A DNA stretch of 64,000 bases from Microvelia longipes (GCA_018340805.1 JACMZG010000008.1:56208708-56272707), one strand, 5' to 3'; positions 24,593 through 37,620 are shown, counted from the stretch's first letter. Notes: a model not told the origin generated them from the letters alone. Made by a program: numbers and translations.

Positions 24593-25265
24593 ACTCCTGA
24601 GTGTTTTTCACAAAGTTGTCTGTCTGTATTCGTGTGTGTGTGTTATCATCGCAACTCCTAGAGTATTTATGCTAGAAAGTTGAAACTATGAACGAAAATC
24701 AGTCTACCTCTGTAATTGTGCTATTTGGAAAATATTTTTTTATGACGTCCTTAACAAAAAAAAAATACTCAGGAAAAATTTTTGAAAAATCATAAATCAC
24801 AGAAAAATTATACAATCGGATTGAGATTTAGCAAGTATGTAGCCATGTATAAGACCAACATATGTGCTAATTTCATCTAATTATCAGCAATAGTTCAATT
24901 TTTAATAAATGATAAAGTACGTTTTTTCAAAAATGTAAAAAAATCAGAAAATGATCAAAGTAAAATGAAATTAAGTACAAGTATATACCTTTACACAATA
25001 AATAACTGCACCAAGTTTCGTTTTAATATGACAAGTATATCTATGGTTTTTATTTGATCATAAAAATTAAGAAGCATTGAGCATGGTCAGTGCTGTATGG
25101 GTGACCACTGAGAATGAAACGATTGTATTTACTATCTGAGGAAGGGAAGCGACTCAGAAGAGGTGTTACAGTATAAATTTGGTGAATCGTATATTCTGAA
25201 GATGAGCAAAGTAATTCCAAAGTAGGGAGGATGAGTGTAGCAAATCCAATTTAATGAGGAAAAGT
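24593..25265 (+). repeat. 5S-like repeat family, long copy
   Basis: The blocks are in the family order: ctcctgagtgtttttcacaa, tgtctgtctgta, caacatatgtgct, then the 5S-like part at 25056-25115 (gatcataaaaattaaga, ggtcagtgctgtatgggtga), then atctgaggaagggaagc and gatgagtgtagcaaatcc. It lies in a Dys intron antisense to Dys. Confidence 0.75.
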
Positions 25266-25588
25266 TCTAATTACATAATTTTTTGACTATTTTGTCTAAG
25301 CTTAAGTAAAATTAATTTAAACTAAGTTTTAATTATTATCTATTGGAAACATTCTTTAATTATCTGTCTTGTATTAAGTGATTTGATGTGACGTCACTCA
25401 AAAATGTCCACTGTTTGTAGGGTGAATTATAAATTTTAGAGCCAATAGGGGTTGAAGAAGGTGGGGAGTCTCTTGTCTGTGCAAAGTAGTGGTGAGTACC
25501 GCTCTGGTACCTAATGGATCTCAATCATATCTCAATTTTTATTCTAACACAAGGAATCAAATAAAGAATAAAACAATTAGGTACATAC

Positions 25589-25765
25589 AGTAACACTTTC
25601 AAGAACTTTTATTCTCTCTGCGGGTGTAAGTTCTTTTGATATTGTGATCCTAGTTTTGAGTTCATTAACCCAGGCAGTGACACATTCAAGTTGAGCTAGT
25701 AATCTTTTCAATGATGTCAATTTCAAATTTAAAAATTCTTGATGTTCTGATAATTTCTTTATGTA
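25589..25765 (-). CDS. Dys: Dys exon 18: spectrin-type repeat segment
   Basis: Acceptor tttttacag, donor ACT|GTATGT, phase 0 at both ends, 59 codons. It encodes a helix with the typical Trp (ECVTAWVNELKTRI). The following stretch SKELTPAERIKVLESV looks like the start of the next helix, with a Pro-Ala-Glu-Arg turn. Confidence 0.8.
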
Positions 25766-26356
25766 CTGTAAAAAATATTTTAACAAATATTGATAAACAT
25801 AGATAGAATTTAATAATTATTGAATAAAAAGTTATTACAAGTAAATTATTAAGTAAAATTTACCTAAACATTTAAGTTATACAACTGTAGTAGTTAATTT
25901 TAATTAAATAATTGTACTTGTGTAATGATTTTAGAACACAATTTCTTTGAATAGTAAATATTGTAGAAAACAGGTGACATTTTATTTTTGAACAACTAAA
26001 CCATTACAAGCCATAAGAAATCAGTAACATTTTAAACAGAAAGTGTGATCAAATTTAAAGCTAATAAACAAATGTATCAATCAACATTTCTCTTCCGTCT
26101 ACAGGCAATATTTATTGACAAAGCCAGTTTACTTTTAGGCAATCATCAGGGCTTGTGATCACTGAACAAAGAAGGTTTAAGAGCCTTCTTGTAAACATGG
26201 TAATGACTCACTGATGATGGCCAAAAGGTTAAATGTGGAGCAACCTCCCTCACTTTAAACTTCACTATTGCTCCTTTCCCTAAAGCTCCCAAAGTAAGCA
26301 ACTTGTACATATAATTTAAAATGAAAAAGTATTAAACTAACTTAACTTTCTTCTCT

Positions 26357-26607
26357 GTAAATTGCCTCCGTGGCCGAGGTCGTTAAGGCGTTAGTCTTTA
26401 CACTGACCTTTGACACCCACGGAGGTCCGGGTTTGCATCCCAGGTAACGCTCTCAGTTTATAGAAGATTATTGTTTAGATAAATTATTGCCAACTTTAGA
26501 ATACACTTTGAGTGTAACGGTTGCTACTACCACTCGAGGTTGTTCCTGCAGGGGTTATCCATGAAGAGCTGCAAGGCTCTAAACGGGCATTATTATTATT
26601 ATTATTA
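26357..26607 (+). mobile_element. Full-length tRNA-derived SINE with 14-bp target duplication
   Basis: The head begins gcctccgtggccgaggtcg (box-A-like) and carries ggtccgggtttgcatccc (box-B-like) about 45 bases on. The body ends with a gcaaggctctaaacgggcat block and an (ATT)n tail. It is flanked by the perfect direct repeat taactttcttctct at 26343-26356 and 26608-26621. The intact duplication marks this as the youngest-looking SINE copy in the window. It lies in a Dys intron, antisense to Dys. Confidence 0.9.
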
Positions 26608-27054
26608 TAACTTTCTTCTCTAAGCATTATTACACAACTATGTCAGTAGTAGAAAGATAATATTAAGAAAATTTTGTGTATTTTTAATATTATTTAATAT
26701 GCTTATAACTAAGTTTTTATTACATAGAGAAAATTCATCTTACAATTAGATTTTAGTTTTCTTTTAATCAATAAACCCTATTTAAGATATTTAGTAGATT
26801 TATTTTACTGCAAAAATGTGTACATCAGACGTTTTGGTAACACAATCAGAAAAAAATAGTGTCAACTCATCTTTCTTTTAAACAAAGAACTACTCCCATT
26901 CATACATAAGGAAAAATAACAATCCATGCATTTTCTCTTTTAGTAATTTAAACTTGTTAAAATAAAGGTAAAAAATAATAATACTACTTTTAAAATTATT
27001 TTCTCCCAAGGAGGTAAAATAAATTAAAAAATAATACTTAAAACAAGCACATAC

Positions 27055-27156
27055 TTTGTCAATATCCGCTAGGAATTCTTTCACTGAATCAGGCTTTGCT
27101 GAATCCTGAACTGATTCTAATTCTTTCTTCTTTGAAGATAATTCTTCTTGAAGTGA
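27055..27156 (-). CDS. Dys: Dys exon 17: charged helix
   Basis: Acceptor tttattttag, donor AAA|GTATGT, phase 0 at both ends, 34 codons. The peptide is Lys/Glu-rich (SSKKKELESV, then KEFLADIDK), consistent with one helix of a spectrin-type repeat. It is the second-shortest exon of the set. Confidence 0.75.
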
Positions 27157-28030
27157 CTAAAATAAATTATATCAAAAAATTAAAAACAAAACACAAACTT
27201 AACTCAATCACACCTGGTGAATAAAAAAAAAATATTCCAATTTTAATAAATGTCTCAAAAGAAAATAAAACTATTTTTAACTTCTTTATAATATTTCTAA
27301 ATATCCTATCATAAACATAGAAGGGGCCCTATTTCTCACCTAACCCTAATCTTCCTAAAATACTTCTATTCCCTTTTCTAGCCCATTAACAAAAAAACAA
27401 AATCCTCAAACTACATAGTTAAAAATAGAAGAACGTATCTTCATAATTATTTAAAACTTTATATTAATAGTTTTTTTTTTACATTTTCATTGTTTACACT
27501 TTATTTATCTATTATCATTTTTATTCACAGTTTACTTGTTTATATTTTTTGTAAACCACCCAATATAGCAATGGTTTATCAACTTATAAATAGTTATTAA
27601 TCGGACCATTATGCAGGAATACATATAACATTTAAAACATGATACAAGGCAAAAATTATAGAAATAATTTTAGTTAATTGAAAAAAAGTTGAATAAAAAT
27701 CCTGTACTTGTGATTGAGTTAAATATTTTTTTTTAAGTTTTCATAAAAATGGAACTATGAATGATGAACATAAAATAAGTTTCTTAACATTTTTCTTGAA
27801 CAATAATTACAGTTGCAAATAATAAATAATATGAAAAAATCAGCCAATATTAGACTTGCAAGGAAGATACTTTAAAAATGGTAAATCATTGAAATTAGAG
27901 AAAAAAAATTTTTTAATCATACATAGGTTTAAATGATTAATTTAAATATTTTCATAGAATACACATACGACGCATATGATAGGTTATATAATAAAAATAT
28001 TACTGTCATAATTATAACTAAGAAAGACCA

Positions 28031-28137
<107 letters not shown>

Positions 28138-28305
28138 TCATTATTTAATTTATTTTCTTATGAAAATTTGTTCAAATGATTTTAAAGAATAAGTCAAATT
28201 TATAATTAAGTAAATAACAAAACATACGAAGTAGTATAAATTAAACAAACGAATCGAAGTTTCCAATTAAAATAAAAACAAAAATAGAAGTTGATTGAGT
28301 AATAC

Positions 28306-28450
28306 CTTAACAAGTTCAAGCCTGAGAGACAGTGAGTATTCATCAGCTGTGTTTGTTTGATTGCCAAGGAGAGATGTGACTTGTTTAAGACTTTCAATAG
28401 TTGACTCTAGGATACTCTCAGCCTGCTTCCCTGTTTGCATTTGGCTCAAT
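28306..28450 (-). CDS. Dys: Dys exon 16: spectrin-type helix
   Basis: Acceptor atatgtttag, donor AAG|GTATTA. It enters with one base completing a split codon (phase 2 from the previous exon) and leaves in phase 0, giving 49 codons with that split codon. The peptide includes ESILESTIESLKQVTSLLGN and SLSLRLELVK, an amphipathic helix pair. Confidence 0.75.
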
Positions 28451-28559
28451 CTAAACATATACAAGACAATAAACAAAAACCACATGACATGCCCTTAACA
28501 ATAGAAAACCTCTTACAATTATGAAATATACTAAAATAACTCAACATGCAGATGATTGT

Positions 28560-29200
28560 AATAATATTTATTACAATTTTAAACTTGAATTCTTTGTTCT
28601 TATTATTTAAAGAAAGAAATTTATAATTTATTTATTAACAAATATATTCATAAAACATTATGTATGTCATTAACTATAATTTCAAAACTTCTTTGTATGG
28701 TAAAATAATTAATTAAAAATATAATTACTAATATAATATAATTCAAATATAAGGTTAGGAAATATTCAATCTTAAAAAAGAAGCAAATAATTATGACAAT
28801 TTTTTGGTGTCCTATGAATTTTTGAAATTTCGGCTGACTCATTAATGAAGATTAATGACATCATAAAACATTATTTTTAGGAAAACACAACGGGACCTAA
28901 AGATTGAGTTTTGATTGATGAGGAAAAGTAAAAACAGTAGTAATTAGGAGGAAATGGTCTAGACTTTTTTTCTCCTTCTAAATACTATAATTATTTGTGG
29001 TTTACTATTATACTATGATCTAATACTGGTCTTACTATAATCATTATATAAATCATTACATGGCATAGTCAATGACGTTTTGAATGGCATAGTCATTCCA
29101 AGGTGTTTAAAGTATATCACTAGAGTACTCATTTTAAGAACTCATGAAAAATTTTAGTAATTAATATACTTTTAAATTCAAAACATACTTCTTTGATTCT
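28560..29200. other. Dys intron with a short 5S-family fragment
   Basis: At about 28850-28935 the blocks gacatcataaaacattattt and gatgaggaaaagtaaaa are an end of the 5S-like family. Nothing else is recognised. Confidence 0.45.
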
Positions 29201-29244
29201 TCTTTGTCATGTTATAAGGTCAACTTATGTGAAAATTGAAGACA

Positions 29245-29720
29245 TACTTATATTGTATGTATTTCTAGAGTTGACTAGGACATAACAACAAATATGATTA
29301 TATTATGGAATTGGTATTTTAAGGAAGATTATTGACAATAACAATGGAATATAATGGATTCAGCAGAATTATATTCATAGCAATGTCCTAAAAAAGAACA
29401 TATATTAGGAACTTGAATTCTTATTAAAACAAGTTAAATTTTAAAATGAAGTATTGAAAAAGATTACTATACTTTTATTGTATGTGTTTCTAGATTTGAC
29501 AAGGACATAATAACAAATATGATTATATTATGGAATTGGTATTATTAAGAAAGATGGAAGATTATTAACAATAACAACAAAATAATGGATAATATGGAAA
29601 TAAATTATGAATTTAGCAGAATTATGTTCATAGCCAAGCCATGTCCTCGAAAAGAGCATACTTTAGGAACTTGAATTCTTATTGAAACAAGTTCAATTTT
29701 AAAATGCAGTACTGACAAAG
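29245..29720. repeat. Direct tandem duplication, ~240-bp unit
   Basis: The segment from about 29245 (ttgtatgtatttctagagtt, gattatattatggaattggt, aggaacttgaattcttatt) repeats from about 29470 with small insertions. The two copies differ at scattered positions, so the duplication is not recent. Confidence 0.8.
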
Positions 29721-29724
29721 TCTA

Positions 29725-30985
29725 TATTAAATTAACATCTATTGTGAGTAAACACTTAAATTGCATTTTAAATACCCTATAAAGTTTGCCCAAGCCACAA
29801 AAACAATATGTAATTTTGATGTTAAAATGTACTCCAGAATAATTGAAGTACTGTTGTATCTTTAATATTTAAAATAATTCATTTGTTTGACTTACCCCTT
29901 TATTAAAATATAATTTTATTTATACAAATATAAACAAACTATTTATAAGAAACCAATATTTAAAGACACTATTTGGTCATTTCAATTTAAACTAAAATCA
30001 TGATAAGGTAAAATGATAAGACATAATAAGTTAACAAATAATATAATAATGTGAGCACATGTGAGTCGAGTGTGAAATGAGAGACTATGAGGATGGGTGG
30101 GAAGATGTTGGACTCATGCCAGCTAGTCTAGGTCCCCCTTGATCACATCTCCCCACAGTTTCTTTCAAACCAACTGCCTAATTTAAATAACTAACTCAAC
30201 TGGTTAAAAGTAAATACCTTAAAAAAAGTATTATGCCTAATTTGAAGATCTCATCTGGTTCACACCTGTGATGGCATTACCATACCCGTAAGATTTAAGA
30301 TAAGTCAATAAAATTCTAATTAGATAATCCTTCAAAAAATTTTTTTGTTTTTATTCTTCTATATTTTTAAAACATCATTTTGCAAAATAACTAAATTTTT
30401 AATACTTTTCAATAGAAAGGTTAAACTAATTTCAAGATTAAAAAGAAATACAAAAGAAAGAAATAATAGACTAATAAATTATCCAACAACATTGACCTCC
30501 ACGATTGTTTTGATACAAAAATACAAGTGTTTATTTTTAATCTCATTATTTAATTTATTACTAGCAAAATTTACATTTAGCCATTTCTCAACTAAAATAA
30601 TTGACACTGCAATTAGTAATTAATTAAAACACATATGATAGTTATCATAAATATAAATAATATACAATTTGAAATAAAATGCAAGAAAATTAATTATAAG
30701 ATTAAAAGTTTAACCATATGAGGTTTGAGAATGATAAATTACTACAAACTGGGGATCCAAGAACACAGTAAACTTTTGTTTTTCAAGAAAATATAATTAT
30801 AGAAATTATTAGGAACATTATATTTAAAAAACTAGTTTTAAAAATACTTCAGGGAAACAATTCTATCCATTGGCTAAAGAACAATATGCTTATTAGTAAT
30901 AAACTTAAAAATCCGATGTCAATTTTTGCTCATAATTTAAAAACTCCTACATTATAATTTAGTACATCTTTAGTCTCTCTTTGTT
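29725..30985. other. Dys intron, AT-rich, no feature recognised
   Basis: No exon-like or repeat-like segment that I can support. The 92-codon plus-strand frame at 30345 has no motif. Confidence 0.45.
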
Positions 30986-30989
30986 CATC

Positions 30990-32285
30990 CCTAAACAAGA
31001 AATATTAGTTTTAAGCCCAGCTGTCATCGATCCACCTACTGACCCCACTTAAAGCTTCTTGGCCAAAGTTATCCAACAAAAACATCAATACAGTTGTCAT
31101 ATTGAAATGTAACTTTGTATACTAAGTATTATACAAAAAAGTTTGGTGTGGAGGACTGCAAGCAAGCAAATTTTCTTTAAAATGAACCCTTTCTTGCTTA
31201 TCAATCCAATTTTTCTTTAAGTTTTAACCTATTTAATACATTTAATGAGCTGAGTAGTAGCGTCACAACTTTTATTTGATTTTTTTATAGAAAATGATCA
31301 TATTTATGCCATAGATTATTCACTACATGGCACAGCATTATTTGCACTCATTTAAAGCTCAGTTTATGCTAATTTTTATTGTATTTTAATGGACCAATTA
31401 AAAAAACATTTTTGCTGAGTCATTATTATATATGTATTATATATATTATACATATATTATATATATATGTATTATATCATATTATATTTATGTATATGGA
31501 TGTGTGTGTATAAATGTATATGGGAGTGTGTATGCATATATGTATGTGTGTTTCTGCAGTTATATGTGTGGTAGTTAAATATAATATGTAATATTCTTCC
31601 CACTTCCTTACAAAAATAAAAACAAAAACTACCCCTTTACTGTTACATAAATAAAATAATGTAGATGAACAAAATTCATTATATCACATGGATTTCATGA
31701 CCATTCCCATTAAATGTTTCTTCTATAAAAGAAGAAAGATCAAAAAGGCTGTATAAAACAGCTTTTTGATCTCCTTTTAACTTTTAATAAAAATAATCTA
31801 AAAATATTTATTTAATACTAATGTTGATTGATAGTGTAATATTAATAATTAATAATAATAATTTAGACTATAATATTAGTTAATTGATAGAGAAATAGAT
31901 AGTACCATTAAACCTTCTCCCGACAGTCCAATCTCACGGACCCTGAAGTAGGCTCATGAGTTTGTTAGCATTGTTTTTACTCTACTTTGTAAATAAAAGT
32001 CTTAAAAATATTATAAATTATTTTTCAGATTTACCACATACAACTAGACCTAAAGATCGATTTTGTGGCAAGTTTTAACTCTCTAGTATGAAAACACTAG
32101 TTGCTTTGATGATAATAGACACAAACACATACAAACAACTTTGTAAAAACCACTCAAAAAGTTGTGTGGTTGATGATGGTTGATTGAAGTGAAGCGAATG
32201 ATTCAGGAGAAATCTTGTTTTCGGATATTTAGTGTAGACACAATACTTTGTCTACACACCTATGGTATAAATGAGGACAATTAAC
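30990..32285 (-). repeat. 5S-like repeat family, diverged copy split by other sequence
   Basis: Two parts on the minus strand fit one element: the start (32010-32285: ctcatttatacc, gttgtttgtatgtgtttgtg, aaacttgccacaaaatcg) and the 5S-like end (about 31009-31078, strongly diverged). The piece between, about 31440-32000, includes (TA)-rich and TGTG-rich simple sequence and does not match the family. Confidence 0.45.
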
Positions 32286-32396
32286 AACATTTATTAAAAA
32301 AAAAATAACTCTAATTAACTTATAACTTTAATTCTATTGGCTATTTTTTTAATAATATAGTGACTTTTAGCAAATGTCCAAAGGTAAAATGAGCTT

Positions 32397-33074
32397 ATGA
32401 GGTTGGGTTTATGGAGGAGGAGGTGGTTTTCTTTTAAAAGGGGAACTCACTTATCAGAAATGTATATTTATGAACAAGATTTTATTCCAAGACAAAGAGC
32501 TTTAGCTGGAGAGATTTCAATAAATAACAAATTATCGTTCTCGTGGGTTAAAGCTCATTCAGGAATTAAATATAACGAGAAAGCGGATTCATTAGCAAAA
32601 AATGCCAGTGAAGACGATTCACTTCCAATCAGCTACAAATACTACCCGAAATCGTACTTATTAAAAGCATTGAATGACAGAAGCTTCATCACATGTATTC
32701 AGGAATGGATAAATTCAGAAAGTGGCCAAATTTCAAAATTATTTTTTCCTTCAATCAAGAAAAGACAAATTTTTGGAGTATGGGATTACACGTTTAAACT
32801 TACCATATTCCTGACGGGACATGGTAAATTTAAGCATTACTTAAAACGATTTAACTTAACCGAATCTAGCAGTTGCGGATAAGGAAACAATGAACAAACA
32901 GTAAACCACTTAATAAATTATTGTCCTCTACTAGATAGAGAAAGATCATTACTAATGCAGCAATCAATGACTCTCAGACTTAACTGGCCTCTTCAACATT
33001 ATCAGTTATTATCAAAAGACCTTAAAACACACTTTATTCAATTTATTGAGGCAATTGATTTAGATAAACTTTGA
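32397..33074 (+). pseudogene. Non-LTR retrotransposon fragment: RNase H domain and C-terminal tail
   Basis: The frame reads LSFSWVKAHSGIKYNEKADS followed by LAKNAS, the C-terminal signature of the RNase H domain carried by Jockey/I/R1-type elements (His of KAHSG, Asp of the NEKAD segment). After an in-frame TAA at 32880-32882 the same frame continues with NHLINYCPLLDRER and on to a TGA at 33072-33074. The tail normally carries a Cys/His knuckle at the place of the stop (SSSCG before it, NHLINYC after). Reverse transcriptase and the first RNase H catalytic residues are absent. It is a 5'-truncated dead copy lying antisense in a Dys intron. Confidence 0.75.
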
Positions 33075-33079
33075 CCAAA

Positions 33080-33600
33080 ATAAAATTAATATAATATTAT
33101 TTATATATATTAATAATTATTATTTTTCATTAGATACAATATATCAAACACAGGAAAAAACACAAGACATTAAATTTAAAAGAAAATATTGTTCAGAAGA
33201 TTCAAAATTTTACTGTAGGAAGAAAAGAACAGCCGAAAAAAAAACATTTCTCAAAAAGAACGAAGTAATGTACAAATATCTATTGTTTTCAAAAGCATGT
33301 AGTATTTATATGGGACATGCTGATAATATACAGCCTTTTAGTAGGGTTACTACTAAAAGGAAAATAAAAAAAAAAAAACAAAAAAAACACATACACTACA
33401 TGTATGTTACACACATACACTACTATGTATGTTACACACATATACAACATGTATGTTACACACATACACTAAGGTTAATTTTAGAATCAGCATTAGTTTG
33501 AATGTCATTGTTTGAAATAAAAAAACTCTATGTAAACACATTTTTTAACAAATACACATAGAACCTCAAGTTACAGGCAAAAATTATATCTAAAGAAATA
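33080..33600. other. Dys intron with short tandem ACATACAC-type repeats
   Basis: At 33385-33475 a 25-30-base unit built on catgtatgttacacacata repeats about three times. No gene is seen. Confidence 0.55.
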
Positions 33601-33614
33601 CAAAGCATACTTAC

Positions 33615-33755
33615 TTTTCTCTGATAGATTTAAGTTTAGAAAGTAAATGCTTCCAACGATGTCTAAGTGATTCAATACTCTGCCATAGTTCTTTAGCCTG
33701 AGACCCTCCTAGAGCCACCATATCTCTTCCCGCTCCGACCATGTTATTTACAACC
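33615..33755 (-). CDS. Dys: Dys exon 15: spectrin-type repeat end
   Basis: Acceptor tattgttgcaag, donor AA|GTAAGT. It enters and leaves in phase 2 (47 codons with the split codon). It includes ELWQSIESLRHRWKHLLSKL. The two Trp residues and the LRHRW pattern are typical of the last helix of a spectrin or dystrophin repeat (compare LxxRW in dystrophin rods). Confidence 0.85.
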
Positions 33756-34177
33756 CTTGCAACAATAATCAAGAACTAGTTAAAAAGTTATATGGTTAAA
33801 AAACATATTTTTTTTTGGTAAAATAATAAGAGTAAACTAGTTTTTTAGATTTCTGGGTTATTATTTGAAATTTTAAAATAACCTAAGGTAATGGTTCCTC
33901 AAAATACAAAAAGAGTAAAAATAATAGTCATGCACACTATGGCAGCCCAGGATCTCAGTTTACTCTCTTGAAGCTGTATAGTTGCACTTATAAAGCTTTT
34001 ATTATTAACTTTATCAAAACAACTACTCATCTTTCAAAAGTGTTTAACTGGTATCTAGTTATCTACTAAAAATTTGTAATAATGTGACAAATTTAAATGT
34101 GAGAAATACATACATACATACACACACACGTGTATATTATATATATTATATATATATATATATATATACCCACTCAC

Positions 34178-35165
34178 ACAGGGTGTTTCATAAAAGTGTC
34201 CACCAAAGAAGAAGGTGGTAGTACTCCTAACGAAAAATGACCAATATACACCCTGATTTCCAACCGTTTTCCCCACAAGGTCAAATTTAGTATTTTAAAA
34301 TTTATTTAACCTCTCATCATAATATCGTTCATAGCTCTTAACTTAAAACTTAACTATTTAAGCTAGAAAGATGAAATTGGTCTAGTTGGAAAGCAGAGTA
34401 AATTTTCTAAAGGACAAACCAATTACAATGTTCAAGTTAATTAAAATGCAAAAGTTTAGCCAAGAATAAAAAAAATCTCTTAACATTGCCCTTTAAGAAA
34501 ACCTATTAAGAACCTTTAAGAATAAACATTTCCGTATATTCAATACACAAAACATTTTCTTCTTGGTAGAATTTGGAAAAATTTATAATTTTAGCATACC
34601 TCAACAATGTTAATAAAATGGTACACAAAATAATTAAAAATCTCTAAAACTGGGGAAAGAGTGGTTTTAATATAAAATATGTCAAATACTGAGGGAAAAT
34701 GTAGAAATATAAAATATGTTTATTTTACCCCGCAAAGTCTAAAAATCTCATTATTTGTTCACAATTGAAAAGAAAATAATTTGTTTTAATAACACATTAT
34801 GCTACGATAAAAATTATCAGTTTTTCCAACTTCTAAAAAACATAGCTAAAAATGTTGACTATTGGATGTATGAAAATCTTTAGGTTTTCTAAAAGAGTAC
34901 TGTTAAGAGAAGTTTTTCCGTTCTTGGCTAAACTTTTGCTCATCACTTACTTCCTCTAATGCCCTACCAAAAAAATTCCGAAAAATTAAATTTTTGCAAA
35001 AAATCATTTTTCATGCAAATTTTTTGGAATTAGTTCCAAAATATTTAAAATAGTTAGTTAGTTCATCCTTCAGGAAATTTACTCAGCTTCCCAACGAGAC
35101 TAATTTCATCTTTCTAGCTTAAACAATAAAGGAGCTATTAGCGATTTTAAAACAATTAAATTTGT
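34178..35165. mobile_element. Probable foldback element
   Basis: It begins near a cagggtgtttcataaaagtg block. Inside, the left part (34365-34440: aagctagaaagatgaaattg, aaagcagagtaaattttct) is the diverged reverse complement of 35050-35130. A short (TA) tract precedes it at about 34135-34168. The outer termini are uncertain. No coding sequence is seen. Confidence 0.5.
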
Positions 35166-35169
35166 CTTT

Positions 35170-35266
35170 GTTAGAGATCTCTAATGGTGGCAAGGTTCCT
35201 ACAGGGTTTATTCCAGATAAACCGTAAGGCTCTAAACAGTTATTATATATATATATATATAATATA

Positions 35267-35353
<87 letters not shown>
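35170..35353 (+). repeat. SINE 3' fragment followed by (TA)n
   Basis: The blocks ggcaaggttcctacagggtt and aaaccgtaaggctctaaaca match the 3' end of the tRNA-derived SINE (compare 26535-26590). A 110-base TA tract follows at 35244-35353. Confidence 0.6.
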
Positions 35354-35356
<3 letters not shown>

Positions 35357-35591
35357 TAATAATAATAATCTCACAAGTTTCTAAGTTACTCAGTAGCATG
35401 GACACTCCTTTTCTTACCAGATCAACAAAGACGAATTATGAAAAAAAAATTAACTCCAAAACCTCTTTATTTCATCTTCTGTAAGTTATTATTGAGAAGT
35501 AGCACCCTACACTATCTATCACTAACTTATTGCTTACTTTAAGATAAAATTGGGAAGAATAAAAACCAAATAGTTCTTTTTATTAATCTAT

Positions 35592-36425
35592 AATGAAAAA
35601 TCTGGTACAGGGTACCTCTTTTGGTACCCTGTACCCAGGTAACTTAGAACTTATTTGGCTCTAACTCAAAATGTCATGATTCTCTAAAACTTATGGAAGT
35701 ATGGCTTCAGAATCGCTTCCCTCATCCTCAGAATCTCATAATTATTTTTATCTTAGGTTGGTATTACATCAGTTTTGCTACGCTTGACCTTAGAATTATT
35801 AGGTAACCAAATATCTAGTGTGTTACAGCCTTAGTGTGATTAAGCTAAGAAAATTAATACGGTAGACAGGCATTTAATAAAATAATACAATTTATTTTCT
35901 CCCTAATAAATTTATGTGTTCTCTGATATCTTACTAACTATAAGTTAAATAGCTATGGATTTTCCACTATTAATTAATTATAAGTTTCGCTTTCTGACAA
36001 TTTTTAACCCCTAAAAGCAGTTAAAAACTTGTAGGCAATTAAAATTTGGAATGTAATAGTCAATATGAAATTTTGTGCATCGATTGAACATCTATAGATG
36101 TACATTTGTGACAAGTTTCAACTTGATCGGTAATTTTTATAATATTCGATAATTTTTTAAAATTTTTAATGACCGCTAAATAGGCTATAGTAGTCTGAAA
36201 AATATCATCTTCCAAGCAGCACAAGTAGACCTGAAATCTGATTTTGTGCCAAGTTTTAATTCTCTAGCATAAACACAGCGGGAGTTATGTGAGACACACA
36301 CTCACACACAGGATGATGAAAACCACTCAGAATATAAATAAAATGCCTGAAACGGATTATTATGATGAAGCCACAGTTTTGAATTTTTTCCTTATACCAG
36401 CGGTAAGTGGGGAAAAGTAAATAGA
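35592..36425 (-). repeat. Repeat related to the 5S-like family, second subfamily
   Basis: It shares the ends (ggtaccctgtaccc and the cttttccccactta side) and the block catcctgtgtgtgag, but the middle differs from the copies at 14257 and 41888. It matches the copy at 58315-59222 throughout (for example ctttggtacc/ggatacagagtacc, ctatagatgtacatttgtga). I could not find the 5S-like part in this subfamily. Confidence 0.6.
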
Positions 36426-36429
36426 GAAA

Positions 36430-37620
36430 TATAAAAAAATAATTTTCCTAGCATAGATTTTATTTAAATTATATACTTTCAATTTAAAATATATGAAACT
36501 TCATTTCATGTAAAATGCAATAGCTTAAAGAGTTTTATAAAACTATATAAAAGACAAATATTGTGTTTGCATTAATCATAATTTTTAGTAAATAGAAGCA
36601 AGCATTAATCAAGCAAATAAAACACTGGGGGATGGAAATAACCTATTTGTTTAATTTGTAAACTGTAACCTATTTATTGTTATAACCTCATACCATGTTT
36701 CAAAACTATCCTCACTATCAGATGACTCAGACATTTAAACTTAAACTAATCATTCAATTATGAATACTTTAATAACTTCTTATCAGTTTTACAATAAAAT
36801 AAGTGTAAAATTAGGTTACAAATGATATAAAATGTGAATTAAATAGTGAGAAAGTGAATCAGGGAGATGCCTCCTGGACCTGACTGAGTGCCAAATCTAA
36901 CAGAGCCAAGATTATAATGACATAAACGAAATATTAAGAAAGGGTTTTCCATTTCTTTTTACACTTGTCTGTTTACTTGAAATGAGCAAGCAAATATAAA
37001 CATTATTATTGACAATATAACAATTCAGTTACATTAAATAAAATAGATCAGTTACTCTTTATAAATTTGTATAAGGTATGTAGTTTAGAAACAGTGGACT
37101 TGTAAAAAATTTGGCAAGGGAGTACATATTAACCTTTATCTCATGCAATATAGCAAAAGGTTATTGATAAGAAGTTTTTTTATTTATGTTTATTATAAAA
37201 ATACTGTGGCTCTTTAAACTTAGTTTAAAGAGGAAGGGTTCACAAATAGCACCCCCAGGGCTTCACAAACACCAGAAGGGGGAGGGAGGCAATTAGCAGG
37301 GGTTCTCAAATAATAATATTTGCGAACTATCATACGTGTATGTATACACTAAAATAATAAACCAAGAAGGAAAACTCCAATACTAACCTGTGTAAATTCA
37401 GACATGCGTGAACAGCTGATAGCTGGCTCATAAAATAGCTAAAATGAGCCTTTTAGGATTTACATTTTTTTACTTAATTTTATTGGCAGCCTTGATAACA
37501 TTAGGTGAGTTTACATTTTATCGTGTTTTCGTACTTTAATATGTATGTGATAATTTAATCTTATGTGTACCACCTAAAAGTCTTTTGGGTACCACATATA
37601 TAGAATCCCTGAGATATAGA
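36430..37620. other. Dys intron, no feature recognised
   Basis: A short TTTAAACTTAG/CTAAGTTTAAAG-type inverted repeat occurs near 37213-37230. Otherwise nothing is supported. Confidence 0.4.

Noticed and set aside
26357..26607. A functional tRNA gene
   Set aside because: The box-A and box-B parts are tRNA-like, but no proper anticodon arm or acceptor stem closes. The body, tail and target duplication show a SINE.
33385..33475. A CRISPR-like array of spaced repeats
   Set aside because: The units are short simple-sequence repeats without distinct spacers, in a eukaryotic intron.
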